DNA of 64,000 bases from GWF2-33-9 sp964500435. Lineage in GTDB: Bacteria; Bacteroidota; Ignavibacteria; Kapaibacteriales; UBA2268. The notes beneath the pieces were generated by a model. That model was not told where the DNA came from and did not search any database. It saw only the letters and a list, made by a program, of their open reading frames with translations. This document shows positions 33,973 to 42,581 of the stretch, in pieces. Location of the stretch: the NCBI GenBank assembly GCA_964500435.1, contig CAZCNL010000002.1, positions 186,001 to 250,000 of the forward strand. The letters are read 5' to 3'. Position numbers and translations under genes: made by a program. How positions within the stretch are numbered: the first letter of the stretch is position 1; the number at the start of each line of letters is the position of its first letter.

Positions 33973-34018
33973 GGCAAATTTTGTCGAATTACTCTATTTT
34001 TTCTCGACGAAATTTGCC
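33973..34018 (+). terminator. Terminator after rlpA-like gene
   Basis: GGCAAATTTTGTCGA (33973-33987) / TCGACGAAATTTGCC (34004-34018), 15 bp with a single G-T wobble, 16-nt loop, then AATATTTTTTTATAAAG. It separates rlpA from the sigma-54-like promoter. Confidence 0.8.
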
Positions 34019-34083
34019 AATATTTTTTTATAAAGAAATCGTCAAAAATGTCTAAATACTATAAATATAATATAGTTACAAAC

Positions 34084-34100
34084 TTTGGCACGAGATTTGT
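34084..34100 (+). promoter_or_regulatory. Sigma-54-like -24/-12 promoter
   Basis: TTTGGCACG (34084-34092), then AGAT, then TTGT (34097-34100). The GG (34087-34088) and the -12 GT (34099-34100) are 10 bp apart, the RpoN spacing; consensus TTGGCACG-N4-TTGC is matched except T for C in the -12 element. Transcription would start near 34112 and AAGGAG at 34131-34136 serves the ATG at 34144. Such promoters need an ATPase activator, not seen in this window. Confidence 0.6.
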
Positions 34101-34143
34101 AATACTTAAAGGGAATGTTTAATATTTTTTAAGGAGTAGTAAA

Positions 34144-34476
34144 ATGAAAAAGTTATTAGTTCTCGCAGCAGCTTTCGCCATCAGCTTTGGAAGTATGGCA
34201 TATTCTCAAACACCAGGTGCAGGTCAATCAAACGGAGCACGTTTACATATTGACAATCCAAGCTACAGTATGAACAAATACAAAGGTAGCAAGGCAGGCA
34301 CTGGCATCAATGCAACCACTAAAACAACTGTTCAAGGCGTTACTGGTACAGGCGTTAACGCAGGTAACCCAAATTGCGATGGAACAGGACAAAAAATTCA
34401 ACAAAGATTGAAAGATGGAACCGGAAGCGGCACTGGCAACAAATTCCGCTCTGGTAACGGTGGCGGCAGAAAATAA
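34144..34476 (+). CDS. Small secreted Gly/Thr/Asn-rich protein
   Basis: 110 aa. Signal peptide at 1-21 (LLVLAAAFAISFGSMAYSQT region). The mature 89 residues are low in hydrophobics and made of Gly/Thr/Asn/Lys blocks (KAGTGINATTKTTVQG, GTGVNAGNPN, DGTGSGTGNKFRSGNGGG), with a single Cys in NPNCDG. No family recognised; composition suggests an unstructured or matrix-like surface protein. An ideal AAGGAG ribosome site and strong terminator frame it, so it is a single-gene, probably highly expressed unit under the sigma-54-like promoter. Confidence 0.75.
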   Translation: MKKLLVLAAAFAISFGSMAYSQTPGAGQSNGARLHIDNPSYSMNKYKGSKAGTGINATTKTTVQGVTGTGVNAGNPNCDGTGQKIQQRLKDGTGSGTGNKFRSGNGGGRK

Positions 34477-34491
34477 TAAACAAAAAAATGA

Positions 34492-34521
34492 AAAGAGGCT
34501 GTTAGACAAGACAGCCTCTTT
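34492..34521 (+). terminator. Strong terminator after the small secreted gene
   Basis: AAAGAGGCTGT (34492-34502) / ACAGCCTCTTT (34511-34521), perfect 11 bp, 8-nt loop, then a run of T to about 34526. Confidence 0.92.
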
Positions 34522-34551
34522 TTTTATCGCTAAAATAATAATTGCAAGTAT

Positions 34552-35769
34552 TTAATTTGATTTTATTTTTAAAAATTTCCTCTTGCCAACTTTGAAAATA
34601 TGGAATTCATCGAGGTTAATTTTAGCAAATGGGTCGGAAATTTTTTGTGAATCAACATAAACGCCACCTTGTTCAATCAACCTTTTTGCTTCTTTTTTAG
34701 AAGGGCAAAGATTAGATTTGACTAAAATATCTTGTATTAACATATCTTTAGATTCATTTTCGAAAATAAGTTCTTCAATTTCATCAGGTAACTCTTTATT
34801 TTTGAATATCTTTTCGAAATGTTCAAAAGCTCGTTCGGCATCTTCGTTTGAATAATATTTAGACACGACCATTTTACCGAGTCGTACTTTTTCGTTGCGT
34901 GGATGCAAAGTATTATTTTCCAGCCCTTCTTTTGTAGCTAAAACATCACTTAACGGTGCAAAAGCCGCATATTGCAGATATCGGACAATTAATTTATCGG
35001 GGATTGACATAATTTTACCGAACATATCTTCTGGCGTATCCGACAAAGCAATATAATTATCATAAGATTTACTCATTTTTTCGACACCGTCAGTGCCTTC
35101 GAGAATTGGCATAGTCAAAATACATTGAGGTTCAATGTTAAAAGCACGTTGAATTTCTCGACCGACAAGCAAATTAAATTTCTGGTCTGTGCCACCTAAT
35201 TCGACATCAGAATTTATTGCTGCGGAATCCATTGCTTGAGCAAGTGGATACAGAAGCTCATGCAAGCTAATTGGTATGCCTTCTTTATATCGTTTTGAAA
35301 AATCATCTCGTTCAAGAAGTTGGGCAACAGTATATTTTGCAGCCAAGTTAATAACATCAACAAAAGTCATTTTGGCAAGCCACTCGGAATTATAACGCAC
35401 TTCAAGATTATGTTTTGAAAGTACTAAAGTTGCTTGTTGCAAATAGCTTTCTCCATTCTTTCGAGCTTCATCAATAGTAAGCTGTGGGCGAGTTTTACTA
35501 CGTCCAGTTGGATCCCCAATCATTCCGGTAAAATCGCCAATAATTAAAATAGCCGTGTGCCCCAAATCTTGGAATTGACGTAATTTATTCAAAACGACTG
35601 CATGGCCTAAATGCAAATCAGGTCGACTTGGGTCAGCACCTAATTTGATTTTTAAAGGTTGATTCTTTGAAATAGATTTTTCTATTTTCTTAACTAATTC
35701 TTCTTCAGGAATTATTTCAACAGCACCTGAACGGATTAAATCCATTTGTTCATTAACTGAAGGGAACAT
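34552..35769 (-). CDS. tyrS: Tyrosyl-tRNA synthetase
   Basis: 405 aa. Class I motifs: HIGH-type HLGHAVVLNK (about 53-62) and KMSKS in VEKMSKSYDNY (about 230). Tyrosine pocket segments include GGTDQKFNLLVGREIQ. A C-terminal S4-like RNA-binding domain (about 340-405) contains SKKEAKRLIEQGGVYVD. It charges tRNA-Tyr in the cytoplasm. It is directly adjacent to smpB (SmpB stop at 35770, tyrS start at 35769), so both are cotranscribed. Confidence 0.96.
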   Translation of the reverse strand: MFPSVNEQMDLIRSGAVEIIPEEELVKKIEKSISKNQPLKIKLGADPSRPDLHLGHAVVLNKLRQFQDLGHTAILIIGDFTGMIGDPTGRSKTRPQLTIDEARKNGESYLQQATLVLSKHNLEVRYNSEWLAKMTFVDVINLAAKYTVAQLLERDDFSKRYKEGIPISLHELLYPLAQAMDSAAINSDVELGGTDQKFNLLVGREIQRAFNIEPQCILTMPILEGTDGVEKMSKSYDNYIALSDTPEDMFGKIMSIPDKLIVRYLQYAAFAPLSDVLATKEGLENNTLHPRNEKVRLGKMVVSKYYSNEDAERAFEHFEKIFKNKELPDEIEELIFENESKDMLIQDILVKSNLCPSKKEAKRLIEQGGVYVDSQKISDPFAKINLDEFHIFKVGKRKFLKIKSN

Positions 35770-36252
35770 CTAAACACCATATTTTCTTTTAATTTCCATT
35801 TGTGCGTCTTTTGATTTAAGGACTTGACGCTTGTCGTATTTTTTTCGAGCACGAACTAAAGCAATTTCGAGTTTGACGTATGGACCTGAAAAATAAATAC
35901 TTATAGGTATAATAGTCAAACCCTTTTCATTCACTGCTACACGCAATTTTTGAGCTTCACGTGCTTTGATTAATAATTTTCGAGGTCGTTTAGGTTTATG
36001 ATTTGCAATATTGCCAAAAGAATATTCAGGAATATGTAAATTATAAATATATAATTCATTTTTAATTTTATCCGGGAAGGCAGCATAGGAATCTTGTAAA
36101 CTGCATTTACCTTGACGGAGCGACTTTACTTCAGTACCTTGCAACACGATGCCCGCTTCGATTGATTGAATTACTTCGAAATCGTGCAATGCCCGTTTGT
36201 TCGATGTTATTAACTTAACTTTTCGCTCAGTATTTTGAAAATCATTATTCAT
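35770..36252 (-). CDS. smpB: SsrA-binding protein SmpB
   Basis: 160 aa. Typical SmpB blocks: NKRALHDFEVIQSIEAGIVL, GTEVKSLRQGKCSLQDSYAAF, HIPEYSFGNIANHKPKRPRKLL and the tail GKKYDKR-type VRARKKYDKRQVLKSKDAQM with basic end. It loads tmRNA on stalled ribosomes in trans-translation. No tmRNA gene was seen in the window. Directly abuts tyrS. Confidence 0.97.
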   Translation of the reverse strand: MNNDFQNTERKVKLITSNKRALHDFEVIQSIEAGIVLQGTEVKSLRQGKCSLQDSYAAFPDKIKNELYIYNLHIPEYSFGNIANHKPKRPRKLLIKAREAQKLRVAVNEKGLTIIPISIYFSGPYVKLEIALVRARKKYDKRQVLKSKDAQMEIKRKYGV

Positions 36253-36383
36253 AAGCTTACAAATTTATGAAAAAGCAATAAATAAAATTTTTAAAAGAAT
36301 TTAAAATTATTAAAACTATAAATTAAATGAAATATATTTATAATTATTAATAAGCAGGAATAAAGGAGAATTGGATGTTCGTG

Positions 36384-36468
36384 TGCAGGAAGAGAGACTC
36401 GAACTCTCACGGCTTTAAGGGCCACTGGATTTTGAGTCCAGCGCGTCTACCAATTCCGCCATTCCTGC
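36384..36468 (-). tRNA. tRNA-Leu (anticodon CAA)
   Basis: Minus strand, 85 nt. Acceptor stem GCAGGAA (5' end at 36468) pairs with TTCCTGC (complement of 36385-36391), discriminator A. Anticodon stem CTGGA / TCCAG encloses CTCAAAA with CAA. A long variable arm (GGCCCTTAAAGCC region) marks it as a class II tRNA. T arm GAGAGTTCGAGTCTCTC present; 3' CCA is not encoded. Confidence 0.95.
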
Positions 36469-36491
36469 TTGGGATATTTTTTTTGGTAGTG

Positions 36492-36566
36492 TGGGCAAGG
36501 AGGGAGTCGAACCCCCGACCCTCTGCTTGTAAGGCAGATGCTCTAGACCAACTGAGCTACTTGCCC
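36492..36566 (-). tRNA. tRNA-Val (anticodon UAC)
   Basis: Minus strand, 75 nt. Acceptor GGGCAAG (from 36566) with CTTGCCC (complement of 36493-36499), discriminator A, D arm AGCTCAGTTGG, anticodon stem TCTGC / GCAGA around CTTACAA with TAC, T arm GGGGGTTCGACTCCC. CCA not encoded. Lies 23 bp from tRNA-Leu on the same strand, so both probably come from one transcript that could run on into smpB. Confidence 0.95.
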
Positions 36567-36725
36567 AAAAAATAGAATACAAAATTACGAATAATAATTT
36601 AATTAGCAAGTAAAAATATAAAAAATTTTCTTTATGATATTTATAATAAATTATTTTATTATACTTCTGAACTTTTAATTCGACTTGTTAATAATCTCGA
36701 AATGCTTTCGAAGAGTAAATTCAAG

Positions 36726-37988
36726 TTATGTTTTAAGCACTTTCTTTTTGGCTGCAGGGAACAGAACATTGTTCAATATTAAGCGATATCCTGGTGAATT
36801 CTTATGTAAATTCAAATCTGTTGGTGGGTCGCCAACAAGATGGGAGTAATCTTCGGGGTCGTGTCCACCATACCATGCTAAAAAGCCTTTACCGAAATTT
36901 ACTAATAAATAGCGAACTTCGTCTGTGCCTTCTTTTTCGCCCAAAATGACAACATTTTTCTTGATAAATTTTTTATGAAATGCTGTTGTTTGACCTAAAT
37001 ATCCGTGTATTATATTGGCGTGGTCTTGTGTTAGCATAGTCGGTATTGGGTCATATTTTGCGGAAAAATCGAATAATGTGAAGTAATCGGCATCAGGATT
37101 TAAATTTAGTGCATTTGGCTGTACGTCAATATCGGAATATTCATAAACGTATGGATCTAAATCAACCTTAAAATTTTCGAAAACGAGAGTTTCGTTAAAA
37201 TCCAATTTTTCATTAGCATTTGGGTCATATGGGTCACCATCAAAAGGCACGTCGCAAATATCGGTATTTTGAGCAGCTAAAGCGATATCCCAAGTATCGG
37301 TTGCACTGCACATTCCGAACATATAGCCACCATTTGCAATAAATTCTTTCATTTTTCTTACGACATCAAGTTTCATTTTTGATACTTTTTTATAGCCTAA
37401 TTTAGCAGCCATATTTTCATTTACTGCAACTTGTTGGATATACCAAGGTTGATTTTGATAATTAGCCCAAAATTTTCCATATTGTCCGGTAAAATCTTCG
37501 TGGTGCACATGTAGCCAATCAACATCTTTTAAATCACCCCGTAAAACTTCTTCGTCCCAAACAGTTTTGTATTTTATTTCTGCATATTCAAGTGCCATTC
37601 GGACGGCATCGTCCCAAGGTTGTACGCCAGGAGTAACATAAACAGCAATTCGTGGAGCTTTTTCGAGCACAACCACGTCCATATTTACATCGTTCTGTTT
37701 AATCATATTTGTTATGTCAGCAGCTTCATTATCGGAAATTCGTTCGAATGAAACCCCACGTATTCTTGCTTCGGCAACTAAATCTGTTGAATTATCCGTC
37801 ATAAATGAGCCTCCACGATAATTCAGCAACCAATCAACTTTATTACCGTTTGACAAGTTCCAATATACTAATCCGTAAGCTTTTAAGTGGTCTAATTGAG
37901 CTAAATCCATTGGTATGAGTATTTTATCTGCTTTTGCAAAATTTATATTAATTGCAACAAAAATTGCTATTAAAATTATTTTTCTCAT
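36726..37988 (-). CDS. Exported class I glutamine-amidotransferase-like fold protein
   Basis: 420 aa with signal peptide (1-20, ILIAIFVAININFAKA). The mature part reads LAQLDHLKAYGLVYW, then VDWLLNYRGGSF, a Cys centre GYMFGMCSATDTWDIA (Cys227) and a final WYGGHDPEDYSHL with a His. This is the layout of a flavodoxin-like/GATase1-like fold; related proteins in Bacteroidota are often labelled asparagine synthetase B, but the N-terminal Cys nucleophile and ATP pyrophosphatase domain of that enzyme are absent. Function unknown. The gene is single, minus-strand, and follows the tRNA genes by 160 bp in coordinates. Confidence 0.65.
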   Translation of the reverse strand: MRKIILIAIFVAININFAKADKILIPMDLAQLDHLKAYGLVYWNLSNGNKVDWLLNYRGGSFMTDNSTDLVAEARIRGVSFERISDNEAADITNMIKQNDVNMDVVVLEKAPRIAVYVTPGVQPWDDAVRMALEYAEIKYKTVWDEEVLRGDLKDVDWLHVHHEDFTGQYGKFWANYQNQPWYIQQVAVNENMAAKLGYKKVSKMKLDVVRKMKEFIANGGYMFGMCSATDTWDIALAAQNTDICDVPFDGDPYDPNANEKLDFNETLVFENFKVDLDPYVYEYSDIDVQPNALNLNPDADYFTLFDFSAKYDPIPTMLTQDHANIIHGYLGQTTAFHKKFIKKNVVILGEKEGTDEVRYLLVNFGKGFLAWYGGHDPEDYSHLVGDPPTDLNLHKNSPGYRLILNNVLFPAAKKKVLKT

Positions 37989-38043
37989 TTTTGTACTTTA
38001 TCTATTTTTGATTATTAACGTTTTAATTCTCATTTAGTTTTAT

Positions 38044-38805
38044 ATGAACAGCGTAGCTTTAATTCTCGAATACGATGGCACTAATTTTTGTGGGTGGCAA
38101 ATCCAACCAAACGGACGTTCGGTTCAAGAAGAGTTGCAAAAAGCATGGACTAAATTAACTAAAACAGAAATCAATTTTACCGGTTCAGGGCGTACTGATG
38201 CGGGTGTGCATGCCTTTGCCCAAGTTGCTTCAGCATATCCGGTTGAAGTTATAATTCCTGAAAATAAATTATGTATTGCATTAAATTCAGTATTGCCCAT
38301 TGACATATTTATAAGAAAATCTGTATATTTGGACTTCAAATTCAACGCTCGTTTTGATGCTAAATCAAGAGAATATAATTATTTTTTATCTCAAAATTAT
38401 TCTGTTTTTAAAAGATTTTATATAACAAATTATAAGTTGCCTTTTAACGAAGACAAATTATTTGAAATTGCTGATGTTTTCCTTGGGAATAATGATTTCA
38501 CAACATTTTCTAAAGTGAATGAGGACATAGTAAATAACATCTGCAATGTTAATGTTTCCAAATGGGAAAAATTGGATAATGAAATTTTAGTTTATAAAAT
38601 TCGAGCAAATCATTTTTTATATGGAATGGTAAGAGCAATTGTCGGAGCAATGTTAGATTATGCAAGAGGTAAGCGTAGCAAAGAAGAAATTATTGGAGCG
38701 TTACATTCGAAAGACCGCTCGCTTGCTTCGCCTTTTGCTCCTCCAACGGGACTTTATTTAACAAAAGTAGAGTATGACAAAAATATTAATTCGCTTTTTT
38801 ATTAA
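38044..38805 (+). CDS. truA: tRNA pseudouridine synthase A
   Basis: 253 aa. Start EYDGTNFCGWQIQPNGRSVQEEL; catalytic Asp in TGSGRTDAGVHAFAQVA (about 58-60); then DAKSREYNYFLSQ, LPFNEDKLFEIADVFLGNNDFTTF and the C-terminal HFLYGMVRAIVGAMLDYARG. It makes pseudouridine at positions 38-40 of the tRNA anticodon loop. Divergent from the GATase-like gene with 55 bp between. Confidence 0.97.
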   Translation: MNSVALILEYDGTNFCGWQIQPNGRSVQEELQKAWTKLTKTEINFTGSGRTDAGVHAFAQVASAYPVEVIIPENKLCIALNSVLPIDIFIRKSVYLDFKFNARFDAKSREYNYFLSQNYSVFKRFYITNYKLPFNEDKLFEIADVFLGNNDFTTFSKVNEDIVNNICNVNVSKWEKLDNEILVYKIRANHFLYGMVRAIVGAMLDYARGKRSKEEIIGALHSKDRSLASPFAPPTGLYLTKVEYDKNINSLFY

Positions 38806-38875
38806 TTTCAGACTGCTTAACATTATTCCACATAAAATAAAAATTACTAATTTGCAAAAAAATTAATGGTATGAA

Positions 38876-40990
38876 ATGAAAACTTTATTGACTATTTTAA
38901 TAGTAGCAATTTGTTTTTTTAGTGGGATGCAAAATCTAAATTCACAAGTTATGAATTCAAAAGATTTAGCAATTCCAATAAAAGCAGAAGTAAGTAAATT
39001 ACCAGCACCTTCAATAAAACTCACTTGGGAAAATTACGGTTACGCAAAGACATACAGTATATTTCGAAAAAGTACAAATGATGCCTTTTGGGGAAATCCT
39101 GTTGTAACATTGGATAGTACCGCAAAGGAATGGACTGATTTTAACGTGAAAGTTGGCACACCATACGAATATCAAATCTTAGGAACTGGTCAAAAGTGGG
39201 TAAAACCAAGTGACAAAGATTCTGGTTATGTAATGTTTTCATCTACGGGGTATATTTTAGCAGGTATGGAGGTAATGCCTGGGTTTTCGCCCGGAAGTTG
39301 CTTGCTTTTAATTGACTCGACGATGAAAGATGAAATAGCTAATGATTTAACTGTTTTCGAAGAAGATTTAAAAGCAGAAGGTTGGACAACTATACGGAAA
39401 ATAGTGCCACGTGCTGAAACTTTTGATGGAGCAAAAGTCAAAGCAGTTAAAAATATGATAAATGAAGTAGCAACGAATTATCCAGATTTGAAGACTATAA
39501 TTTTAATCGGACGAGTCCCAGTTCCGTATTCCGGAAACTTAAATCCAGATGGACATCCCGATCATCTGGGTGCTTGGCCCGCAGATATTTATTATGGAAC
39601 AGCAAACGAAAGTATTTGGACTGATGCCCAAATTAATAGTACAACAGCAACGAGAGAGGAAAATAAAAATGTGCCAGGTGATGGTAAATTTGATGTTACC
39701 CAAATAAGTAATTTAGTTAGCGTTAATTTTTCAGTTGGTCGTATCGATTTTTATGGAATGGAACTTTTTTATGATAAAAGTAAAACAAATCCTGAAGCCG
39801 AATTAATCCGCAAATATTTGCGAAGAGACCACCAGTTCAGGACAAATCAATTGGATTTCGAATGGAAAGGTTTAATTGACGATAATTTTTCTGCACAAAG
39901 TTATCCCGAAGGATTTGCGGCTTCTGCTTGGCGTGCTTTTGGTAACTTTTTTGAACCGGATAGTATTAAAATTGCTGATTATTTAACCACATTAAGCACA
40001 AATAATTATCTTTGGTCTTATGGATGTGGCGGTGGAAGTTATACTTCCGCTGGTGGAATAGGCAATACGAGCGATTTCGTTGGGAAAAAAGTTAATGGGA
40101 TTTTCACAGCTTTATTTGGGTCTTACTTTGGTGATTGGGATATAAAAAACAATTTTCTACGAGCACCACTTGCTTCGGACCCCGGGGCTTTGACAATAGG
40201 TTGGTCTGGACGACCACATTGGTTTTACCATCGAATGAATTTGGGTGAAACTATTGGTTCGGCATTGTTGTTAACACAAAATAATTTAAGTACATATTAT
40301 CCAAATATTTACTATACGTCTCAATATCCTAATGGTATACTTTATACGACCGGAACACGATACGTTCATATTGCATTACTTGGCGACCCAACTTTGAAGA
40401 TGTATAATGCAAAGGTCGGAGCACCAAATAATCTTGTTTTAACAGAATTACCTAATGGTCACATTAAACTAACTTGGGAAAAACCTGCTGGAAATGGCGA
40501 TTATAGATATATCATTTATCGTGCAATAAAAAATAATCCAAATATGGTGCTCATTACTTCAACTCCAACAGCAGACTTGCAATTCGAAGATAATTTCCTT
40601 TATGATGGTACACTTATTTACTATGTTGAAGCATTGGAATTGCAAACTTCACGAAGCGGTTCTTTTTATTTACAAAGCTTGCCTATTTCTGCCGAAATTA
40701 AAACAACAGGTATAGAAGAAATCTCAAATTCATTTGTAATTTACCCAAATCCAGCAGCAGAAAAAATAAATATCGATTTTGAAGCAAAAGCAAACGAAAC
40801 CGTCTTTGAAATTATTAATATGAATGGCGAAATTGTAAATAAATTAAATTTCGAAACATTTCCAAATTCAAGCAATCATATCACAATCAATTTAGTTGAT
40901 GGAAAAGGCAATAAATTCCCGACTGGCGTTTATATCGTTAAATTAATATCAGGAAGTAACACATTGATTAAGAAAGTTATCGTATATTAA
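38876..40990 (+). CDS. Gingipain (C25)-like T9SS cargo protein with altered active-site region
   Basis: 704 aa. Signal peptide 1-23. FN3-like domain at about 38-118 (APSIKLTWENYGYAKTYSIF, VGTPYEYQILG). Residues about 130-520 carry the layout of a caspase-like C25 peptidase domain: LKTIILIGRVPVPYSG, a tail WPADIYYGTANESIW, NYLWSYGCGGGSYTSAGGIG where a GHG-His is expected, GIFTALFGSYFGDWD where the SC-Cys is expected, then GETIGSALLLTQNN and HIALLGDPTLKMY. A second FN3-like domain (about 525-625) and a T9SS domain (IYPNPAAEKINIDF, PTGVYIVKLISG, KKVIVY) close it. The usual His and Cys are not obvious, so protease activity is doubtful. Confidence 0.8.
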   Translation: MKTLLTILIVAICFFSGMQNLNSQVMNSKDLAIPIKAEVSKLPAPSIKLTWENYGYAKTYSIFRKSTNDAFWGNPVVTLDSTAKEWTDFNVKVGTPYEYQILGTGQKWVKPSDKDSGYVMFSSTGYILAGMEVMPGFSPGSCLLLIDSTMKDEIANDLTVFEEDLKAEGWTTIRKIVPRAETFDGAKVKAVKNMINEVATNYPDLKTIILIGRVPVPYSGNLNPDGHPDHLGAWPADIYYGTANESIWTDAQINSTTATREENKNVPGDGKFDVTQISNLVSVNFSVGRIDFYGMELFYDKSKTNPEAELIRKYLRRDHQFRTNQLDFEWKGLIDDNFSAQSYPEGFAASAWRAFGNFFEPDSIKIADYLTTLSTNNYLWSYGCGGGSYTSAGGIGNTSDFVGKKVNGIFTALFGSYFGDWDIKNNFLRAPLASDPGALTIGWSGRPHWFYHRMNLGETIGSALLLTQNNLSTYYPNIYYTSQYPNGILYTTGTRYVHIALLGDPTLKMYNAKVGAPNNLVLTELPNGHIKLTWEKPAGNGDYRYIIYRAIKNNPNMVLITSTPTADLQFEDNFLYDGTLIYYVEALELQTSRSGSFYLQSLPISAEIKTTGIEEISNSFVIYPNPAAEKINIDFEAKANETVFEIINMNGEIVNKLNFETFPNSSNHITINLVDGKGNKFPTGVYIVKLISGSNTLIKKVIVY

Positions 40991-41015
40991 AAAAAATAAT
41001 TAATCCAATAAATTT

Positions 41016-41049
41016 ATAGAGACGCCAAATTTAGCGTCTCTATTTTTTT
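41016..41049 (+). terminator. Terminator after the gingipain-like gene
   Basis: ATAGAGACGC (41016-41025) / GCGTCTCTAT (41034-41043), perfect 10 bp, 8-nt loop, T run 41043-41049. It lies at the start of the gene-free stretch 40991-41481, which also holds the REP-like repeat and the leader hairpin of the next gene. Confidence 0.9.
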
Positions 41050-41104
41050 AGAATTACAAAATAATTTATTTTATGATTATAGTGTGAAAGCCCGTTTTCA
41101 GGCA

Positions 41105-41234
41105 AATGACGGACTGGAACGTGTCATTGCCAGTAAACGAAAGTCGACGAAGCAATCCCAAAGGGTGCAAGAGATTGCTTCGCTATGCTCGCAATGACGA
41201 AAAAAATTTTTTTGTATCTGAATGTAATTTTTTT
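41105..41234. repeat. REP-like palindromic intergenic repeat (copy B)
   Basis: About 130 bp aligning with 12047-12176 in the same orientation, with short differences (for example GGAACGTGTC for GTAACTTGTC, and GCTATGC for GCTTCGC). Nested inverted pairs GTCATTGC/GCAATGAC and GAAGCAATC/GATTGCTTC are conserved. Higher GC than its surroundings. Not coding. Confidence 0.88.
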
Positions 41235-41395
41235 ACTGTTCGATTGTTATATATATAAAGAATTTGTTAAATTAGAAAAAGTGTAAAGAAGAAAATAAAA
41301 AAATAAATGAAGGACGGAAATAAAAATATTGAAGGGGCGGGAAATACGAAAAAGGGCATAAGATGGGCTTTATGGCTTTATGTGGCGCCATATTA

Positions 41396-41454
41396 ATACT
41401 TTTTTAGTAAAAATAAAAAAAGTATGTTCAGCATGTCAATAATATGTCATTAAT
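41396..41454 (+). promoter_or_regulatory. Leader hairpin and tandem 11-bp repeat upstream of the lipoprotein gene
   Basis: ATACTTTTTT (41396-41405) / AAAAAAGTAT (41416-41425), 10-nt loop. Then abutting 11-bp repeats ATGTCAATAAT (41433-41443) and ATGTCATTAAT (41444-41454), 10 of 11 identical, one helical turn apart, as for a regulator that binds direct repeats. AAGGAG (41468-41473) lies 9 bp before the ATG at 41482. Confidence 0.4.
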
Positions 41455-41481
41455 ACATTTATAACCATAAGGAGTTTTAAA

Positions 41482-42375
41482 ATGATTGTTAAAAAATTAA
41501 AAACAAAGACAAGCAAATTATTAATATTATTTACTTTAATGATTACGCTCGTTTCGTGCAATAAAAATATGGTTCAACCAGAAAAGCAAACATACCAACA
41601 ATTTTCTCAACAGATTTCCGAGTATACAGGAAATTATTATACAGAGGATCAGCTTAAATCAATGTATAATAACAGTAATTTAGTGGGTATGATAATTTTG
41701 CGAAAAGAATATAGAAATGATTATGTTCTTAGCGGAAAGGATGATGATTTTTTATATCATCCATTTGATGGATATGAAACAGATGCATCTGGTATCTTTT
41801 TTGAGCCTAATTCCTATGATAAAATACATTTAAACTCATTTGTAATCAATGCAATGCAAATGAGGGAATTTCAAATTGGTTATTACACCCCTTACCATGA
41901 AATTGATATTTTTACAGGTAACACTTACAACAAATGGATTATTGAATCTGATAACAATTCAATACCAAATTCAATTGACTCGGTTTTGTTATCCGATGAA
42001 ATTAAAATTATGAATTTTCACCGTGGTGATACATTGAATGTATCAGATACAACCGGAGATAAAGGTTATCAATTAAATTGGATTGGTGGTGACCCAAACA
42101 GCAAAGTAAAAATATCAATTGAAAAAACAAGTACTATGCTTGATACATTAACACAAAAGACTTATACAGGTTACAGCTTTATTATAGATAATAATCATTC
42201 ATATTATTTTTATAATAGATTTTTCGATGGACTTTATTTGGAAGGTTACTATAATCTTACTGTAACTTCTTATGAACCACATATTAAAAATTTATCAAAT
42301 GGCAAACAAATCCTTGTTGTTGGAATGTTGCAGCATACCATATCAGTTTATTTAAAACCTGTCCCCAAAACATAA
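41482..42375 (+). CDS. Hypothetical lipoprotein, 297 aa
   Basis: Lipobox LVSC (Cys26) after a Lys-rich n-region and hydrophobic core (LLILFTLMITLVSC). The mature protein is Tyr-, Asp- and Asn-rich with strand-like pieces (LVGMIILRKEYRND, IIDNNHSYYFYNRFFDGLYL). No family recognised. Probably anchored in the outer membrane facing the periplasm or surface. It has a strong ribosome site and terminator, so it is a monocistronic gene. Confidence 0.75.
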   Translation: MIVKKLKTKTSKLLILFTLMITLVSCNKNMVQPEKQTYQQFSQQISEYTGNYYTEDQLKSMYNNSNLVGMIILRKEYRNDYVLSGKDDDFLYHPFDGYETDASGIFFEPNSYDKIHLNSFVINAMQMREFQIGYYTPYHEIDIFTGNTYNKWIIESDNNSIPNSIDSVLLSDEIKIMNFHRGDTLNVSDTTGDKGYQLNWIGGDPNSKVKISIEKTSTMLDTLTQKTYTGYSFIIDNNHSYYFYNRFFDGLYLEGYYNLTVTSYEPHIKNLSNGKQILVVGMLQHTISVYLKPVPKT

Positions 42376-42397
42376 TTAATTCTTTTTTTTTTTTAAG

Positions 42398-42423
42398 GAG
42401 GCTATTTAATTTTAAATAGCCTC
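42398..42423 (+). terminator. Terminator after the lipoprotein gene
   Basis: GAGGCTATTTAA (42398-42409) / TTAAATAGCCTC (42412-42423) with 2-nt nominal loop (inner base pairs open to form a real loop), then TTTTC. A longer T run (42383-42394) precedes it. Confidence 0.8.
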
Positions 42424-42581
42424 TTTTCATATTCTTAATATTTGAACAATTAACAAATTAACAAATTACAATTTTCATTATCATTATAATGTAAAATTTT
42501 TACCTTATTGTCCTTAGTGTTATATAAATATTTTTCTAAACTCAAAATCAGAAGAAAGATATAAGTAATAATTCCTATTCT

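Noticed and set aside
36375..36609. Open frames on both strands across the two tRNA genes
   Set aside because: They are translations of tRNA-Leu and tRNA-Val; the cloverleaf arms, anticodons and discriminator bases explain the sequence fully.
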